A stretch of 64,000 nucleotides of DNA from positions 3,410,001 to 3,474,000 of the forward strand of contig NZ_BAAAOH010000001.1 of the NCBI RefSeq assembly GCF_039530225.1, read 5' to 3'. Source of the DNA: Microbacterium pumilum. GTDB lineage: Bacteria; Actinomycetota; Actinomycetes; Actinomycetales; Microbacteriaceae. Made by a program: the position numbers and the translations under genes. Within the stretch, counting starts at the first letter, position 1. The number at the start of each line of letters is the position of its first letter. The notes below the pieces were generated by a model. The model saw only the letters and a program-made list of their open reading frames with translations, had not been told where the DNA came from and did no database searches. This document shows positions 46,116 to 56,561 of the stretch, piece after piece.

Positions 46116-46859
46116 TCAGCGGGTGATATCGCGCCCTGCCGTGATGTCGCGCACCTGTCCGCGGTCGATGCGCAGGCGCCGGCGCGCCCGGCGAGCGACC
46201 GCCGAGTCGTGCGTGACGACGATGAGCGTCAGCCCCTCGGCGCATAGCGACTCGAGCACGGCGAGGATCTCGTCGCGCATACTCTCATCGAGGTTTCCGG
46301 TGGGTTCGTCGGCGAGGAGCACCCGAGGCCTCTTGACGATCGCGCGAGCGATCGCGACGCGCTGCTGCTGACCGCCCGACAGCTCTCCGGGTCGGTGATC
46401 GGCCCGGTCGGCGAGTCCGACGTGCTCGAGGGCCGCCGCAACCTGCGCCGCACGATCCGCCTTCGGGATGCCGAGCGGCTCGAGTGCCATATCGACGTTC
46501 TCGGCTGCGCTGAGGGTCGGGATCAGATTGAACCCCTGGAAGACGAAGCCGATCTCGCGCGCACGCACGTGCCCGAGCTGGGCGCTCGTCGCGCCGGCGA
46601 GGTCGACATCCCCCAGCAGGACCGAGCCGGAGGTGGGCCGGTCGAGCGCGCCGAGCAGCTGCAGCAGCGTGGACTTGCCCCCGCCGGTGGGGCCCTGGAT
46701 CGTCACGAAGTCGCCGGCGGCGATCTCGAGGTCCACCCCCGCAAGCGCCTTCACCACCCTGTCCTTCTGCCGGTAGGTCCGCGTGACGTCGGTCAGGCGG
46801 TAGAGCGGAGCGGATGCGGCATCCGCTGGGTTCGTGGTTGCGATCTCGGTCATGGTCAT
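46116..46859 (-). CDS. ABC transporter ATPase, MacB/LolD type
   Basis: 247 residues from ATG 46859, which has AGGAGA seven bases upstream; the ATG at 46922 would add 21 residues and has no ribosome site. Walker A GPTGGGKST (56-64), Q-loop FVFQGFNL, signature LSGGQQQR, Walker B VLLADEP. It pairs with the FtsX/MacB permease upstream to form an exporter or an envelope-acting mechanotransducer. Probable co-transcription with the permease, whose promoter carries the CATAG box. Confidence 0.93.
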   Translation of the reverse strand: MTMTEIATTNPADAASAPLYRLTDVTRTYRQKDRVVKALAGVDLEIAAGDFVTIQGPTGGGKSTLLQLLGALDRPTSGSVLLGDVDLAGATSAQLGHVRAREIGFVFQGFNLIPTLSAAENVDMALEPLGIPKADRAAQVAAALEHVGLADRADHRPGELSGGQQQRVAIARAIVKRPRVLLADEPTGNLDESMRDEILAVLESLCAEGLTLIVVTHDSAVARRARRRLRIDRGQVRDITAGRDITR

Positions 46860-46929
46860 GGTGGTCTCTCCTGTCGAGTGGGTCGGGTCGGACGGTTCCG
46901 CGGGTTCGTTCAGGTCTGACATGGCCCGG

Positions 46930-48396
46930 TCACCCGACCGACCTCAGTGCCTCGGCGGGGCTCAGCCGCGCGGCGCGCCATCCGCCGAACGCGCCGGCGA
47001 GCAGTCCACCCAGGAGCGCGAGACCCACGGCCGCGACGATGACCCAGAGCGTCACCGGAGCCGACAGCACGATGTCGGTCGCGCCCTGTGAGAGGGCCCC
47101 CGCGAACGAGGGACCGCCGCCACCCCCTGGCCCACCCGCTCCGCCGGGACCACCGGTGATGGCCTGCGGGGCCGTCGAGATCGTGGGCGAGATGATGTTG
47201 ATGAGTGCGATGCCGATGAAGCCCAGCGCAAGGCCGGCGACGCCGCCGATGAGGCTCTGGACGACCGACTCCCCCGCGACCTGGCCGACGACGCGACGGT
47301 TGGACCAGCCGATCGCCTTGAGCGTGCCGAACTCGCGGGTGCGGCGCGAGACGCCCGAGATCGTGAACAGCACGGCGAGCGCGAGTGCCACCCCGAGCAC
47401 GATGAGCGACAGCCAGGTACCGAGGCTGGTGATGAGCGACGATGCGCTGGAGAGCGATCCCGAAACGGTGGATGCGAGGTCGGACTGCGAGCTCACCGTG
47501 GCGTCCGGCAGCTCCTCCTGGAGCGCCGTCTGTACGGCCGCGATCGCGTCCGAGGACTCTGCCTGCACGTAGACGGTCGAGACCACGTCACCGGCGCCCG
47601 AGAGGGTCTGCGCGACATCCAGCGGAATGTAGACGTTCGCTGCCGTGTCGGCGTCGCTCGAGGATGACGCGACGATCCCGACGACCTCCATCTCCTGCCC
47701 GCCCACGTCGATGGTGTCGCCCACCGCCAGGTCGGCGGTCGCGGCGTACGTCGCATCGAGCACCGCGACGCTTGCACCTTCATCGTCGGCGTCGAGGGCC
47801 CGGCCGTCGCTGAGCGTGACGGCCGAGAGCGGTCCGACCGCGGTCGACGCCCCGTCGATCCCGAGGACGCTGAACGAGTCGACGTCGAACGATCCACCGG
47901 CGAAGCCGCCGCCGCCGTCCTGGGGCGGCGCGCCCTGGGTGTCCGTGCCGGCGTCGGTGCCGCCATCCGGCCGCTGCGGCAGCTCGCCGGAGAAGGTCAT
48001 GTTCGTGAGGCTCAATGCCCCCGCGGCGGCGGAGACCCCGTCGACGCCCGTGACGGTGCTGACCGTGGACGCGTCGAGCGTCGCGCGCATCGGCTCGGTC
48101 ACGAGCCGCGACTGACTCAGGTTGGTCGTGCCGTCATCGCCGGTCTGACCGCCATCCTGATCGAACTGGAAGGACGGTCCGCCGCCTTCGCCGGGTTCTG
48201 CCATCGCGCCGGTGACGGTCAGATCGGTGCCCACTCCGTACACCGACTCGAGTGCCTGCGCCTGTGCGTCCCGCACACCCGCGGCCAGCGAGTTGACGAT
48301 CATCACGAGGGCGATGGCTATTGCAAGGCCGGTCGCGACGATGATCGTCTGCTTCTTGCGGCCGACGAGTTCACGCCGCAGATATGTGCCGTACAT
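46930..48396 (-). CDS. ABC transporter permease, FtsX/MacB type
   Basis: 488 residues from ATG 48396 with GGAGGAG upstream; an ATG 39 bases before it is poor. One N-terminal membrane helix (about 18-38), a large external domain (about 45-320, Gly/Asp-rich and containing a Gln/Asp/Gly low-complexity stretch), then an FtsX domain with three helices, and a Gly/Pro-rich loop near residue 440. Layout fits MacB-like permeases of two-gene exporters with TCS neighbours (bacitracin or heme type). Substrate unknown. Confidence 0.92.
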   Translation of the reverse strand: MYGTYLRRELVGRKKQTIIVATGLAIAIALVMIVNSLAAGVRDAQAQALESVYGVGTDLTVTGAMAEPGEGGGPSFQFDQDGGQTGDDGTTNLSQSRLVTEPMRATLDASTVSTVTGVDGVSAAAGALSLTNMTFSGELPQRPDGGTDAGTDTQGAPPQDGGGGFAGGSFDVDSFSVLGIDGASTAVGPLSAVTLSDGRALDADDEGASVAVLDATYAATADLAVGDTIDVGGQEMEVVGIVASSSSDADTAANVYIPLDVAQTLSGAGDVVSTVYVQAESSDAIAAVQTALQEELPDATVSSQSDLASTVSGSLSSASSLITSLGTWLSLIVLGVALALAVLFTISGVSRRTREFGTLKAIGWSNRRVVGQVAGESVVQSLIGGVAGLALGFIGIALINIISPTISTAPQAITGGPGGAGGPGGGGGPSFAGALSQGATDIVLSAPVTLWVIVAAVGLALLGGLLAGAFGGWRAARLSPAEALRSVG

Positions 48397-48437
48397 GGGT
48401 CTCCTCCCGGCGGGCCACATGCCCTGCCGTCGCACCG

Positions 48438-48493
48438 AAGCTAGAAGCGGCGCCGATGCGCTGAGCCAGCACGAGCTATGAGGGAGTTATGAG
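48438..48493 (-). promoter_or_regulatory. CATAG box and promoter of the ABC operon
   Basis: Minus strand CATAA-N6-CATAG (48476-48491) followed after 31 bases by CTAGCTT with -10 TAGCTT (48438-48443), 42 bases before the ATG. Same geometry as the flavin operon promoter. Confidence 0.7.
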
Positions 48494-48530
48494 CCTCAGC
48501 GCAGACTCACAGCAGACGGATAGCGTGCTC

Positions 48531-48561
48531 CATAGGAAGCACATAGGAACGCGCGCACAAT
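48531..48561 (+). promoter_or_regulatory. CATAG box and promoter of the two-component genes
   Basis: CATAG-N6-CATAG (48531-48546). CACAAT (48556-48561) lies six bases before the ATG, so the box overlaps the -35 region and spacer; this position suits autorepression. Confidence 0.65.
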
Positions 48562-48567
48562 GGAGTC

Positions 48568-49292
<725 letters not shown>

Positions 49293-49296
<4 letters not shown>

Positions 49297-50849
49297 CCGC
49301 GACCGAGATCCATGAATCCGCCGACGCCGAGCCGGCGGTCAACGGCGGTGCGAAGGATGCCGCCGCGAAGACGGCGGGCAAAGCGCCATCGCGCCGGCGG
49401 CGACCCTGGACGCTGCAGCGTCGCCTGATCGTCACGGTGGTCGGGACGACATCGCTCATCATGGTGCTCGTCGCCGTCGCGACGAGCGTCATCCTGGGCT
49501 CGGTGCTCGAAGGTCAGCTGGATGCGCAGCTCAATGCCATGAAGAGCCGCTCGGAGGCTCTTCGGCCCTTCATCACGAACCGATTGAGTGCGGAGGAGAT
49601 CCTGCAGGAGCAGCCTTTGCCCGCCGGGACCCTGCTGGCGATCCAGACTCCGCCAGCGGCACCGAGCGGAGCAGTGATGACCAGCGACGGTGAGGTCGTC
49701 GCACTCACCAGCACCCAGATTCAGCAGCTCGCAGAGGGCCTCCGGGCCGAAGGTCCGCTCGTCGTCACGATCGAAGACGTCGGCACCTATCGCATCGAGG
49801 CGTACCGCTCCGGTCCGTCCGTGATCGTCGTCGGAGTGTCGCGGGCGGATGTCGCGACGACGTTCACCCAGATGCTGACGACGATCGTGCTGCTCACCAT
49901 CGGCGGACTGCTGCTGCTCGCCGCCGTCACGGCGTGGACCATCCGCGCCGGCCTCGCACCGCTGCGCTCGGTCGCGGACACGGCGGCGCGAGTGTCGAAG
50001 CTGCGACTCGACCAGGGCGAGGTGTCGATCTCGGAGCGCGTGCCTGCACGCGAGTCAGACCCTCGAACGGAGGTCGGGCGCGTCGGTGAGGCGCTCAACA
50101 CACTGCTCGACCACGTCGACGAGTCCCTCGACGCCCGTCAGCGCAACGAAGAGCGGATGCGGCGCTTCGTCGCGGACGCGAGCCACGAGCTGCGGACGCC
50201 GCTCGCGTCGATCCGCGGCTACTCGGAGCTCTCGCTGCGCGCTCTCGCGCAGAGCCACGATCCCCTGACCCTCGAGACGACCGAGTCGTCGCTCGACCGC
50301 ATCCAGGCCCAGTCGCTGCGGATGACGACGCTGGTGGAGGACCTGCTGCTGCTCGCACGACTCGATGAAGGCCAAGAGCTCATCTACGGCTCGGTCGATG
50401 TGTCGCGGCTCGCCATCGAGGCCGTCGGCGACGCACGGCCCGTGGGGCCGGATCACAACTGGGTGATCGACGTCGGCGAAGAACCTGTCATGATCGCCGG
50501 CGATGCCGGCCGCCTGCACCAGGTGGCGGCGAACCTGCTCGCGAACGCGCGGACGCACACCCCCGCGGGCACGACCGTGACCGTGACGGTGTCGGTCGAG
50601 GGGACGGATGCCGTGCTCAGCGTCCACGACGACGGGCCGGGCATCGACCCCGCGATCTCGGCGGAGCTGTTCGAGCGCTTCTCGCGCGCCGACCGTTCCC
50701 GCGCCCGCCAGACGGGCGGAACGGGGCTCGGGCTGTCGATCGTGCGGGCGATCGTGGAGGCGCACGCCGGCTCGATCACCGTGCACAGCGCCCCCGGCGA
50801 CACGACGTTCGAGGTCCGGCTGCCGACGCGGTCGGTCGCGACGACCTGA
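49293..50849 (+). CDS. sensor histidine kinase
   Basis: 518 residues from GTG 49293. Two membrane helices (about 43-68 and 195-217) enclose a sensor domain of about 125 residues without known family; then HAMP (218-270), HisKA with SHELRTPL (H298) and HATPase_c (NLLANARTHTP, DDGPGIDP, GTGLGLSIV). Paired with the response regulator by translational coupling. The gene ends ahead of a large inverted repeat. Confidence 0.96.
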
Positions 50850-50874
50850 CGCCCCAGCCCCCGACCCCCTCTCC

Positions 50875-50936
50875 CGGTTACGGACGCGACACGCCGTTGC
50901 CCGCACGCGCGACGCGGCGTGTCGCGTCCGTAACCG
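50875..50936. terminator. 22-bp inverted repeat between convergent genes
   Basis: Perfect arms of 22 bases (50875-50896 and 50915-50936, core GACGCGACACGCC) with an 18-base loop, midway between the kinase and flavin operon ends. No T tract; may be a terminator or a mobile palindrome. Confidence 0.6.
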
Positions 50937-50963
50937 TGCGGGGATGGGCGGCGCAGCGGGGGG

Positions 50964-52529
50964 TCAGTAGCCGCTGAAGGCGTCCGTCGTGATGGACCTA
51001 GCCTGTTCGAGTGCGGGTGCGAGGTCGGCGATGAGCGCGGCCGGCCCTGAGATGTACGCGTGCCGCGCGGCGATGTCGGGCACGACGCGCAGCAGTCCCT
51101 CGGCGTCGAGGCGCACGCCGCGCGCCCACAGCCAGCGCTGCGGGAGTCGGGCGGGCTGGTCCCGGGTGAACACGACGACGGGCACGCCCGAGGCCTCGAG
51201 TTCGTCGCGGAAGGACAGCTCCGACGCCTCGGAGGCCACGTAGACGAGCACGACGTCACGATCCTCCCCGGCGAGCCGCGCCTGGCGCAGCTGCGACACG
51301 AACGGCGTGATGCCGATTCCCGCGGCGACCATCAGCACCGGGGCTTCGACGCGCTTGGGCAGCACGAAGTCGCCCCACACCCCGGTGACCGCGAGCTCCG
51401 ATCCGGTCGACACCTCGGCGAGCGCCCGCTTGTACGAGCTCTGCGACGCGCCGGCCGGACCCTCGCGGAAGGCCACGCGCAGCAGCGGCAGATCCTTCGG
51501 CGCGGACGCGATGCTGAACTCCCGCCGCGTACCGCGGGCATCCGGATGCCGGTGCGGCACCTCGAGCTCGAGGTACTGGCCGGGAACGAAGAAGAGCCGG
51601 CTGTGCGCCCGGAACGTGAGCTCACGGACCGTCGGCGTGAGGTCGGCGCGGGACTCGAGCGTGAGACGCACCGCCGTCCGCAACGCGAAGGCGAAGGCCA
51701 CGGCGTTGCCGATGAGGAGTGCGCGCTCCTGACCCAGGCTGATCGCCCCGAGGTCGATCGGCCAGCCCGCGAGGACGCCGACGACCGCTGCGACGGTGAA
51801 CTGCTGCCAGCGCCGCGGCGGCTGGGTCAGCGGCTCGGACAGCATGAACGCGCCGAGGAAGAGGAACGGCGAAGACCAGAGGACCGCCCACAGGATCTGC
51901 AGCGAGTCGACCTCGAGCCCCGCCGACTGATACTGCGCGGAGGTGCGGAGCACCCCGACCGCGACCGCGCTCACCAGGAACACGCCGACCATGCGGAGCT
52001 TCTCGGTGCGCCAGAGCACGGCGACGCCGAGGATGATCACGGGTGCGGCGAGTGCCGGGGTGCCGACCCACCACGACGACGAGCCCAGCGCCGGCACCGC
52101 GACGCTCAAGAGCGTGAGCGCCGTCGCACCTATCGCCGCCGGGTTGAAGATGTGACGGCCCTGCCACGCGAGCACGTACTTCGAGAGCGAAGCGACCGCG
52201 GCCGCGATGGCGATGCCGCCGAGTGCCACCGGATCCAGTGACGGCCGCAGCACGAAGAGCAGGATCTGCGCCGTGATGAGCGAGGACTCGATGCGCCAGG
52301 GCAGGTGCAGGATGCTCTGGGCCGCGGCATCCACCCCCACGCAGACGATCGCGAGCACCGCGGCCGTCACCACGAGTTCGAGCCACGTCGGCGACACCAG
52401 CTCGAAGAACGAGAGGATGAGCGCGATCCCGGCGAGTGCCGCGAGCGCCAAGAACGCGAGGCGGTACATCGAGACCTTGCCGAGCACGGCGAAGACCCGG
52501 TTCCAGATCGAGGTGAGGGTTCCGAGCAC
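50964..52529 (-). CDS. RnfD/NqrB-like membrane protein fused to a ferredoxin reductase module
   Basis: 521 residues. Residues 1-285 have about ten membrane segments with HIFNPAAIGATAL (126-138) and MLSEPLTQPP (229-238), matching the NQR2/RnfD/RnfE family, where the second motif lies near a bound flavin. Residues 290-521 are an FNR module: RREFSIAS (335-342) for FAD and AAGIGITPFVSQL (402-414) for NAD(P)H. It would carry electrons from cytosolic NAD(P)H through the membrane to an external flavin. It is the last gene of the flavin operon, 22 bases after apbE. Confidence 0.88.
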   Translation of the reverse strand: MLGTLTSIWNRVFAVLGKVSMYRLAFLALAALAGIALILSFFELVSPTWLELVVTAAVLAIVCVGVDAAAQSILHLPWRIESSLITAQILLFVLRPSLDPVALGGIAIAAAVASLSKYVLAWQGRHIFNPAAIGATALTLLSVAVPALGSSSWWVGTPALAAPVIILGVAVLWRTEKLRMVGVFLVSAVAVGVLRTSAQYQSAGLEVDSLQILWAVLWSSPFLFLGAFMLSEPLTQPPRRWQQFTVAAVVGVLAGWPIDLGAISLGQERALLIGNAVAFAFALRTAVRLTLESRADLTPTVRELTFRAHSRLFFVPGQYLELEVPHRHPDARGTRREFSIASAPKDLPLLRVAFREGPAGASQSSYKRALAEVSTGSELAVTGVWGDFVLPKRVEAPVLMVAAGIGITPFVSQLRQARLAGEDRDVVLVYVASEASELSFRDELEASGVPVVVFTRDQPARLPQRWLWARGVRLDAEGLLRVVPDIAARHAYISGPAALIADLAPALEQARSITTDAFSGY

Positions 52530-52551
52530 GGTCAGCGCCTCCGCAGATCTG

Positions 52552-53439
52552 TCACTGCTCCACGCTACCGGTCCGCACGAACAGGTCGGCGCGGCAGCCG
52601 GGCGACCACTCGACCACGCCGTCCGTCGTCATCCGCACCCACTCGATTCCCCACTCGTGTGCCAGCCGTGGCCCGCCGTCGAAGAAGAGAGCGGTCGCGA
52701 GCGCATCGGCGCGCATGGCGGTGTCGGCGACCGCCCACGTGGCCGCGATCGTCCGCACCGGCAGCCCGGTGCGCGCGTCGAGCACGTGGTGCAGGCCGTC
52801 ACCCCATGCGCGGCGGTTCGTCGCTGAGGCGCACAGCGCCGCATCCGTCACCTCCCATACGCCGATCACGCGACGTGCATCGAACGGATGCTCGAGCCCG
52901 ATGCGCTGCGATGCTCCGCGCATCGCGACGTCTCCGCTGGCATCCACCACGATGTCTCCGACGTCGGAGGCGGCGACGATTTCCATGACCCTGTCGACGA
53001 GACGACCCTTGCCGAGGGCGCCGACGTCGATGGAGGCGGGCTGCGCGAGGCGCACGGTGCCGTGATCCCATTCGAGGATGCCGCGCCAGTCCGCCGGCGC
53101 CGGGATGGCCCCGTGATCGACCAGCGTGTGAGCGGCGTCATAGCCGAGGCTGGAGAGCGAGGCTCCGACGAGCGGATTGACGGCACCATCGGTCGCATCC
53201 GACAGCGCCGCATAGGCGTCGAGCAAGGCCGCCGCATCCGCAGGCGCGTCGACGGCGCCACCGCGTCGCGCGAGCTCGGAGACGAGTGAGTCGTCGCGGA
53301 ACCGCGACCAGTCCTGATCGAACGCCGCGATGAGGTCCGTCACCGCGCGACGCGTCACGTCGGAGAGCGGATGCCGGGTCTCGATCTGCCACGGCGTGCC
53401 GATCGCGTCGAACGCCCACGTGGCTCCCGCCTCACGCAT
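52552..53439 (-). CDS. apbE: FAD:protein FMN transferase
   Basis: 295 residues, ApbE family. Core DVGALGKGRLVDRV and the region DASGDVAMRG and GDGLHHVLDARTG are the family's FAD- and Mg-binding elements. There is no signal peptide or lipobox that I can see, unlike many exported ApbE proteins, so where it modifies its target is uncertain. It transfers FMN from FAD to Thr or Ser of a target protein; the target is the lipoprotein encoded just upstream. Five bases separate the two genes. Confidence 0.93.
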   Translation of the reverse strand: MREAGATWAFDAIGTPWQIETRHPLSDVTRRAVTDLIAAFDQDWSRFRDDSLVSELARRGGAVDAPADAAALLDAYAALSDATDGAVNPLVGASLSSLGYDAAHTLVDHGAIPAPADWRGILEWDHGTVRLAQPASIDVGALGKGRLVDRVMEIVAASDVGDIVVDASGDVAMRGASQRIGLEHPFDARRVIGVWEVTDAALCASATNRRAWGDGLHHVLDARTGLPVRTIAATWAVADTAMRADALATALFFDGGPRLAHEWGIEWVRMTTDGVVEWSPGCRADLFVRTGSVEQ

Positions 53440-53444
53440 GGCGA

Positions 53445-53933
53445 TCAGGCGGCCGCTTCGGCCTTGATCGTCTCGATCGCCTGGTTGAAGCCGCCGCTGG
53501 TGAGCGACGACCCCGCGACGCGGCTCACCGACACCGCGTCGAGATCCTCGCCGACGACGGCGGCCGCGATACCGCCGATGAACTTGCTCTGGTACTCCTC
53601 GGACTCGCGCTTCTGCGGGTTGCCCGAGACCTCGACGTCTGTGACGACATCGCCCTCGACGGTGACGGTCACCGAGATCGTCTCGACGGATTCCGGTGTC
53701 GCGTAAGAACCCTCCGCCGAGTACGTTCCGTCGGCGTACGCGGTGTCACCGGTCGACGCCGGCGAGTCCGAGTCGGTCGTGTCGGTCGAGCCGCCGGTGC
53801 CTGATGAACTGGTGTCAGGCTCGTCCGCCGATTCTGCGGCGGTGCCCGCGCAGCCGGCGAGTGCGAGTGCCCCGGCGATGCCGACGGCGGCAACGCCGAC
53901 ACGGAGTGAGCGGGGTGCGGCGGTGTGGATCAT
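53445..53933 (-). CDS. FMN-binding lipoprotein
   Basis: 162 residues. Signal peptide with lipobox ALAGC (C28), a Ser/Thr/Asp-rich spacer (residues 30-65), then an FMN-binding domain as in NqrC/RnfG. The flavinylation motif aligns as VAGSSLTS (139-146) against the S-G-A-T/S-x-T pattern, with Ser143 in the attachment place. AAGGAGG precedes the ATG. It would be the lipid-anchored, covalently flavinylated electron acceptor outside the membrane, filled by ApbE and reduced through the membrane protein of the operon. Confidence 0.9.
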   Translation of the reverse strand: MIHTAAPRSLRVGVAAVGIAGALALAGCAGTAAESADEPDTSSSGTGGSTDTTDSDSPASTGDTAYADGTYSAEGSYATPESVETISVTVTVEGDVVTDVEVSGNPQKRESEEYQSKFIGGIAAAVVGEDLDAVSVSRVAGSSLTSGGFNQAIETIKAEAAA

Positions 53934-53975
53934 GGAGGTCCTCCTTCTGCGGTGCCTCGCATCGAGGTTCGTTTC

Positions 53976-54030
53976 ACGCTAACGGCGGGTATCGGGCATC
54001 CGGCCGGTATTGACTATGAGTCGCCTATGA
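53976..54030 (-). promoter_or_regulatory. CATAG box and promoter of the flavin operon
   Basis: Minus strand CATAG-N6-CATAG (54014-54029), then 31 bases, then TTAGCGT with -10 TAGCGT (53976-53981), 43 bases before the ATG. Identical spacing to the ABC operon promoter. Confidence 0.72.
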
Positions 54031-54078
54031 AGATGCAACCGCTCGGCAATGCCGCGCGGAAGCGAAACGCCTCTGGTC

Positions 54079-55113
54079 CTACGCGGCTCCATCGAACATG
54101 CTCGTGACCGAGCCGTCCTCGAAGACCTCGTGGATGGCGCGCGCGAGCAGCGGCGCGATCGGCAGGATCGTGAGGGTGGGGAACCGCTTGGCCGTCGGAA
54201 TCGGAATCGTGTCGGTGACGACGACCTGGTCGATCGCGGCGCTCTGCAGCTTCTCGGACGCCGGATCACTGAAGATCGCGTGGGTCGCGGCGACGATCAC
54301 CTTCTGCGCGCCGTTCTTCTTGAGCGCCTCGGCGGCCTTGACGATCGTGCCGCCGGTGTCGATCATGTCGTCGACGAGCAGGCAGACTCGCCCGTCGACC
54401 TGACCGACGATCTCGTTGACCGTGACCTGGTTGGCGACGTTCGGATCACGGCGCTTGTGGATGATCGCGAGCGGCGCACCGAGGCTGTCGGACCAGGTAT
54501 CGGCGACCCGGACGCGACCGGTGTCGGGCGAGACGACGGTCAAGTGCGCACGGTCGTCGGCGGACAGCGTGCGCTCGAAGTACTCCAGCAGCACCGGCTT
54601 GGCGAACAGGTGATCGACCGGTCCGTCGAAGAAGCCCTGGATCTGGGCGGCGTGAAGGTCGACGCTCATGATCCGGTCGGCACCCGCGGTCTTCAGCAGG
54701 TCCGACACGAGACGGGCGCTGATCGGCTCGCGCCCGCGTCCCTTCTTGTCCTGACGCGAATAGGGGTAGTACGGCGCAACCACCGTGATCCGCTTCGCCG
54801 AGGCGCGCTTGGCCGCGTCGAGCATGATGAGGGTCTCCATCAGCCACTCGTTCACCGGCGGGCCGAAGCTCTGGATGAGGAAGAAGTCGCAGCCGCGGAT
54901 CGACACCTCGAAACGGGTCAGGATTTCGCCCGATGCGAACGTCCGGTGCTCGGTGGGGACGAGTTCGGTGCCCAGCGAGTCCGCCACGTCCGATGCCAGC
55001 GTCGGATGCGAACGCCCGGCGGCGACGACGAGCCGCTTCTTCGTCTTGGCGACGATCCCGGGAGCGATGTCATGTTCCCGGTCGAGCTCAACCGTCTTCC
55101 TCTTGCGCGCCAT
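54079..55113 (-). CDS. prs: ribose-phosphate pyrophosphokinase
   Basis: 344 residues from ATG 55113, starting 26 bases inside the end of glmU in another frame, so it is translationally coupled. Motifs: SRQDKKGRGREPISARLVSD, the PRPP loop LLVDDMIDTGGTI, and the N-terminal FASGE. About 15-20 extra N-terminal residues (MARKRKTVELDREHD) precede the core. It makes PRPP for nucleotide, His and Trp synthesis. The glmU-prs pair is conserved in Actinobacteria. Confidence 0.97.
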   Translation of the reverse strand: MARKRKTVELDREHDIAPGIVAKTKKRLVVAAGRSHPTLASDVADSLGTELVPTEHRTFASGEILTRFEVSIRGCDFFLIQSFGPPVNEWLMETLIMLDAAKRASAKRITVVAPYYPYSRQDKKGRGREPISARLVSDLLKTAGADRIMSVDLHAAQIQGFFDGPVDHLFAKPVLLEYFERTLSADDRAHLTVVSPDTGRVRVADTWSDSLGAPLAIIHKRRDPNVANQVTVNEIVGQVDGRVCLLVDDMIDTGGTIVKAAEALKKNGAQKVIVAATHAIFSDPASEKLQSAAIDQVVVTDTIPIPTAKRFPTLTILPIAPLLARAIHEVFEDGSVTSMFDGAA

Positions 55114-56560
55114 CGTCCGCCTTCTGTGCGGACCGAGCCCTGGCTGCGACATCCGCCGCACCGGTTCCCGGTCTGTTGGTCTCGACCCATCCCTCGATAT
55201 TGCGCTGAGGGGCCACACTGAGTGCCAGAGCACCGGCCGGCACATCCTTCCGGATGACCGCCCCTGCCCCGGTCTTCGCGCCGTCTCCCACCCTAACGGG
55301 CGCGACGAACACGTTGTGCGATCCGGTGTGGACCTCGTCGCCGATCTCGGTGCGGTGCTTGGCGATGTCGTCGTAGTTGGCCGTGATGGCACCGGCGCCG
55401 AGATTCACACCGGTGCCGATCGTGGTGTCGCCGATGTACGACAGGTGCGGGACTTTGCTGCGCTCACCGATCGTGGAGTTCTTCGTCTCGACGAACGTGC
55501 CGATCTTTCCCTTGTCACCGAGGTACGTGCCGGGGCGGAGGTAGGCGAACGGCCCTACGGTCGCACTTGCGCCGATCACGGCGAGCGTGGCATCCGCGCG
55601 CGTCACGGTCGCCCACTCCCCCACCTCGCAGTCGACGAGGCTCGTGTCGGGCCCGACGGTGGCGCCCTCGGCGATGACCGTGGCGCGCAGGATGTGGGTG
55701 TTCGGCAGCACCGTGACATCCGGCGCGAGTTTGGCGGTGACGTCGATCCAGGTCGTCGCCGGATCCAGGATCGTCACTCCTTCGAGCTGCCATCGGCGCA
55801 CCGTACGCGCATTGAGCACGCGCGCCGCCTCGGACAGCTGCACCCGGTCGTTGACCCCGAGTGCCGTGGCGGCATCCGGCGCGCTCGAGACGGCGACCGT
55901 GAGCCCCGACGCGCGCAGCAGCGCGACGATGTCGGTGAGGTATTTCTCGCCCTGCGCGTTCGCGGTGCCGACGAGCGAGATGTGCGCTCGCAGGGCCGGC
56001 GCCTGGAACACGTACACGCCGGCGTTGATCTCCGAGACGGATGCCTCATCCGCCGTGGCATCCTTCTGCTCGACGATGCGCTGCACGGCGCCGTCGGCCG
56101 CGCGGATGACGCGGCCGTAGCCGGTCGCATCCGGGACGTCGGCGCTCAGGACCGTGGCCGCCGCGGCACCGTCGCGGTGTGCGCGCACCAGGTTCACGAG
56201 GGTGGCCTCTTCGAGCAGCGGCACATCGCCGCTCAGCACGAGCACATCGCCGTCGAAGCCGCCGAGCTCGTCGAGGGCCATCTCGACCGCCCTGCCGGTG
56301 CCGGGGGTCTCGTCCTGGTCGACCACGACGACGTCGGGCGCCGAGTCGAGCACCGCGGCGGCCACCTGGTCGCGTTCGTGGCGGACGACGACGACCACCC
56401 GCTCGGGCGAGAGCGCGTACGCGATGTCGAGGACATGGCCGACGAGCGGCCTCCCGCCGATGCGGTGCAGCACCTTGGGGATCGACGACTTCATGCGGGT
56501 GCCCTGACCGGCGGCCAGGACGATCACGGCGAGTCGGGTATCGACGATGTTCTCGGTCAT
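55088..56560 (-). CDS. glmU: bifunctional GlmU
   Basis: 490 residues. N-terminal uridyltransferase with LAAGQGTRMKS (15-25), and a C-terminal beta-helix acetyltransferase (NYDDIAKHRTEIGD, HNVFVAPVRVGDGA). It makes UDP-GlcNAc for peptidoglycan. No shorter start keeps the first strand LAVIVL, so ATG 56560 is the start, although it lies one base from the end of tRNA-Gln and has no room for an ordinary leader. Confidence 0.97.
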   Translation of the reverse strand: MTENIVDTRLAVIVLAAGQGTRMKSSIPKVLHRIGGRPLVGHVLDIAYALSPERVVVVVRHERDQVAAAVLDSAPDVVVVDQDETPGTGRAVEMALDELGGFDGDVLVLSGDVPLLEEATLVNLVRAHRDGAAAATVLSADVPDATGYGRVIRAADGAVQRIVEQKDATADEASVSEINAGVYVFQAPALRAHISLVGTANAQGEKYLTDIVALLRASGLTVAVSSAPDAATALGVNDRVQLSEAARVLNARTVRRWQLEGVTILDPATTWIDVTAKLAPDVTVLPNTHILRATVIAEGATVGPDTSLVDCEVGEWATVTRADATLAVIGASATVGPFAYLRPGTYLGDKGKIGTFVETKNSTIGERSKVPHLSYIGDTTIGTGVNLGAGAITANYDDIAKHRTEIGDEVHTGSHNVFVAPVRVGDGAKTGAGAVIRKDVPAGALALSVAPQRNIEGWVETNRPGTGAADVAARARSAQKADDGAQEEDG

Positions 56561-56561
56561 G

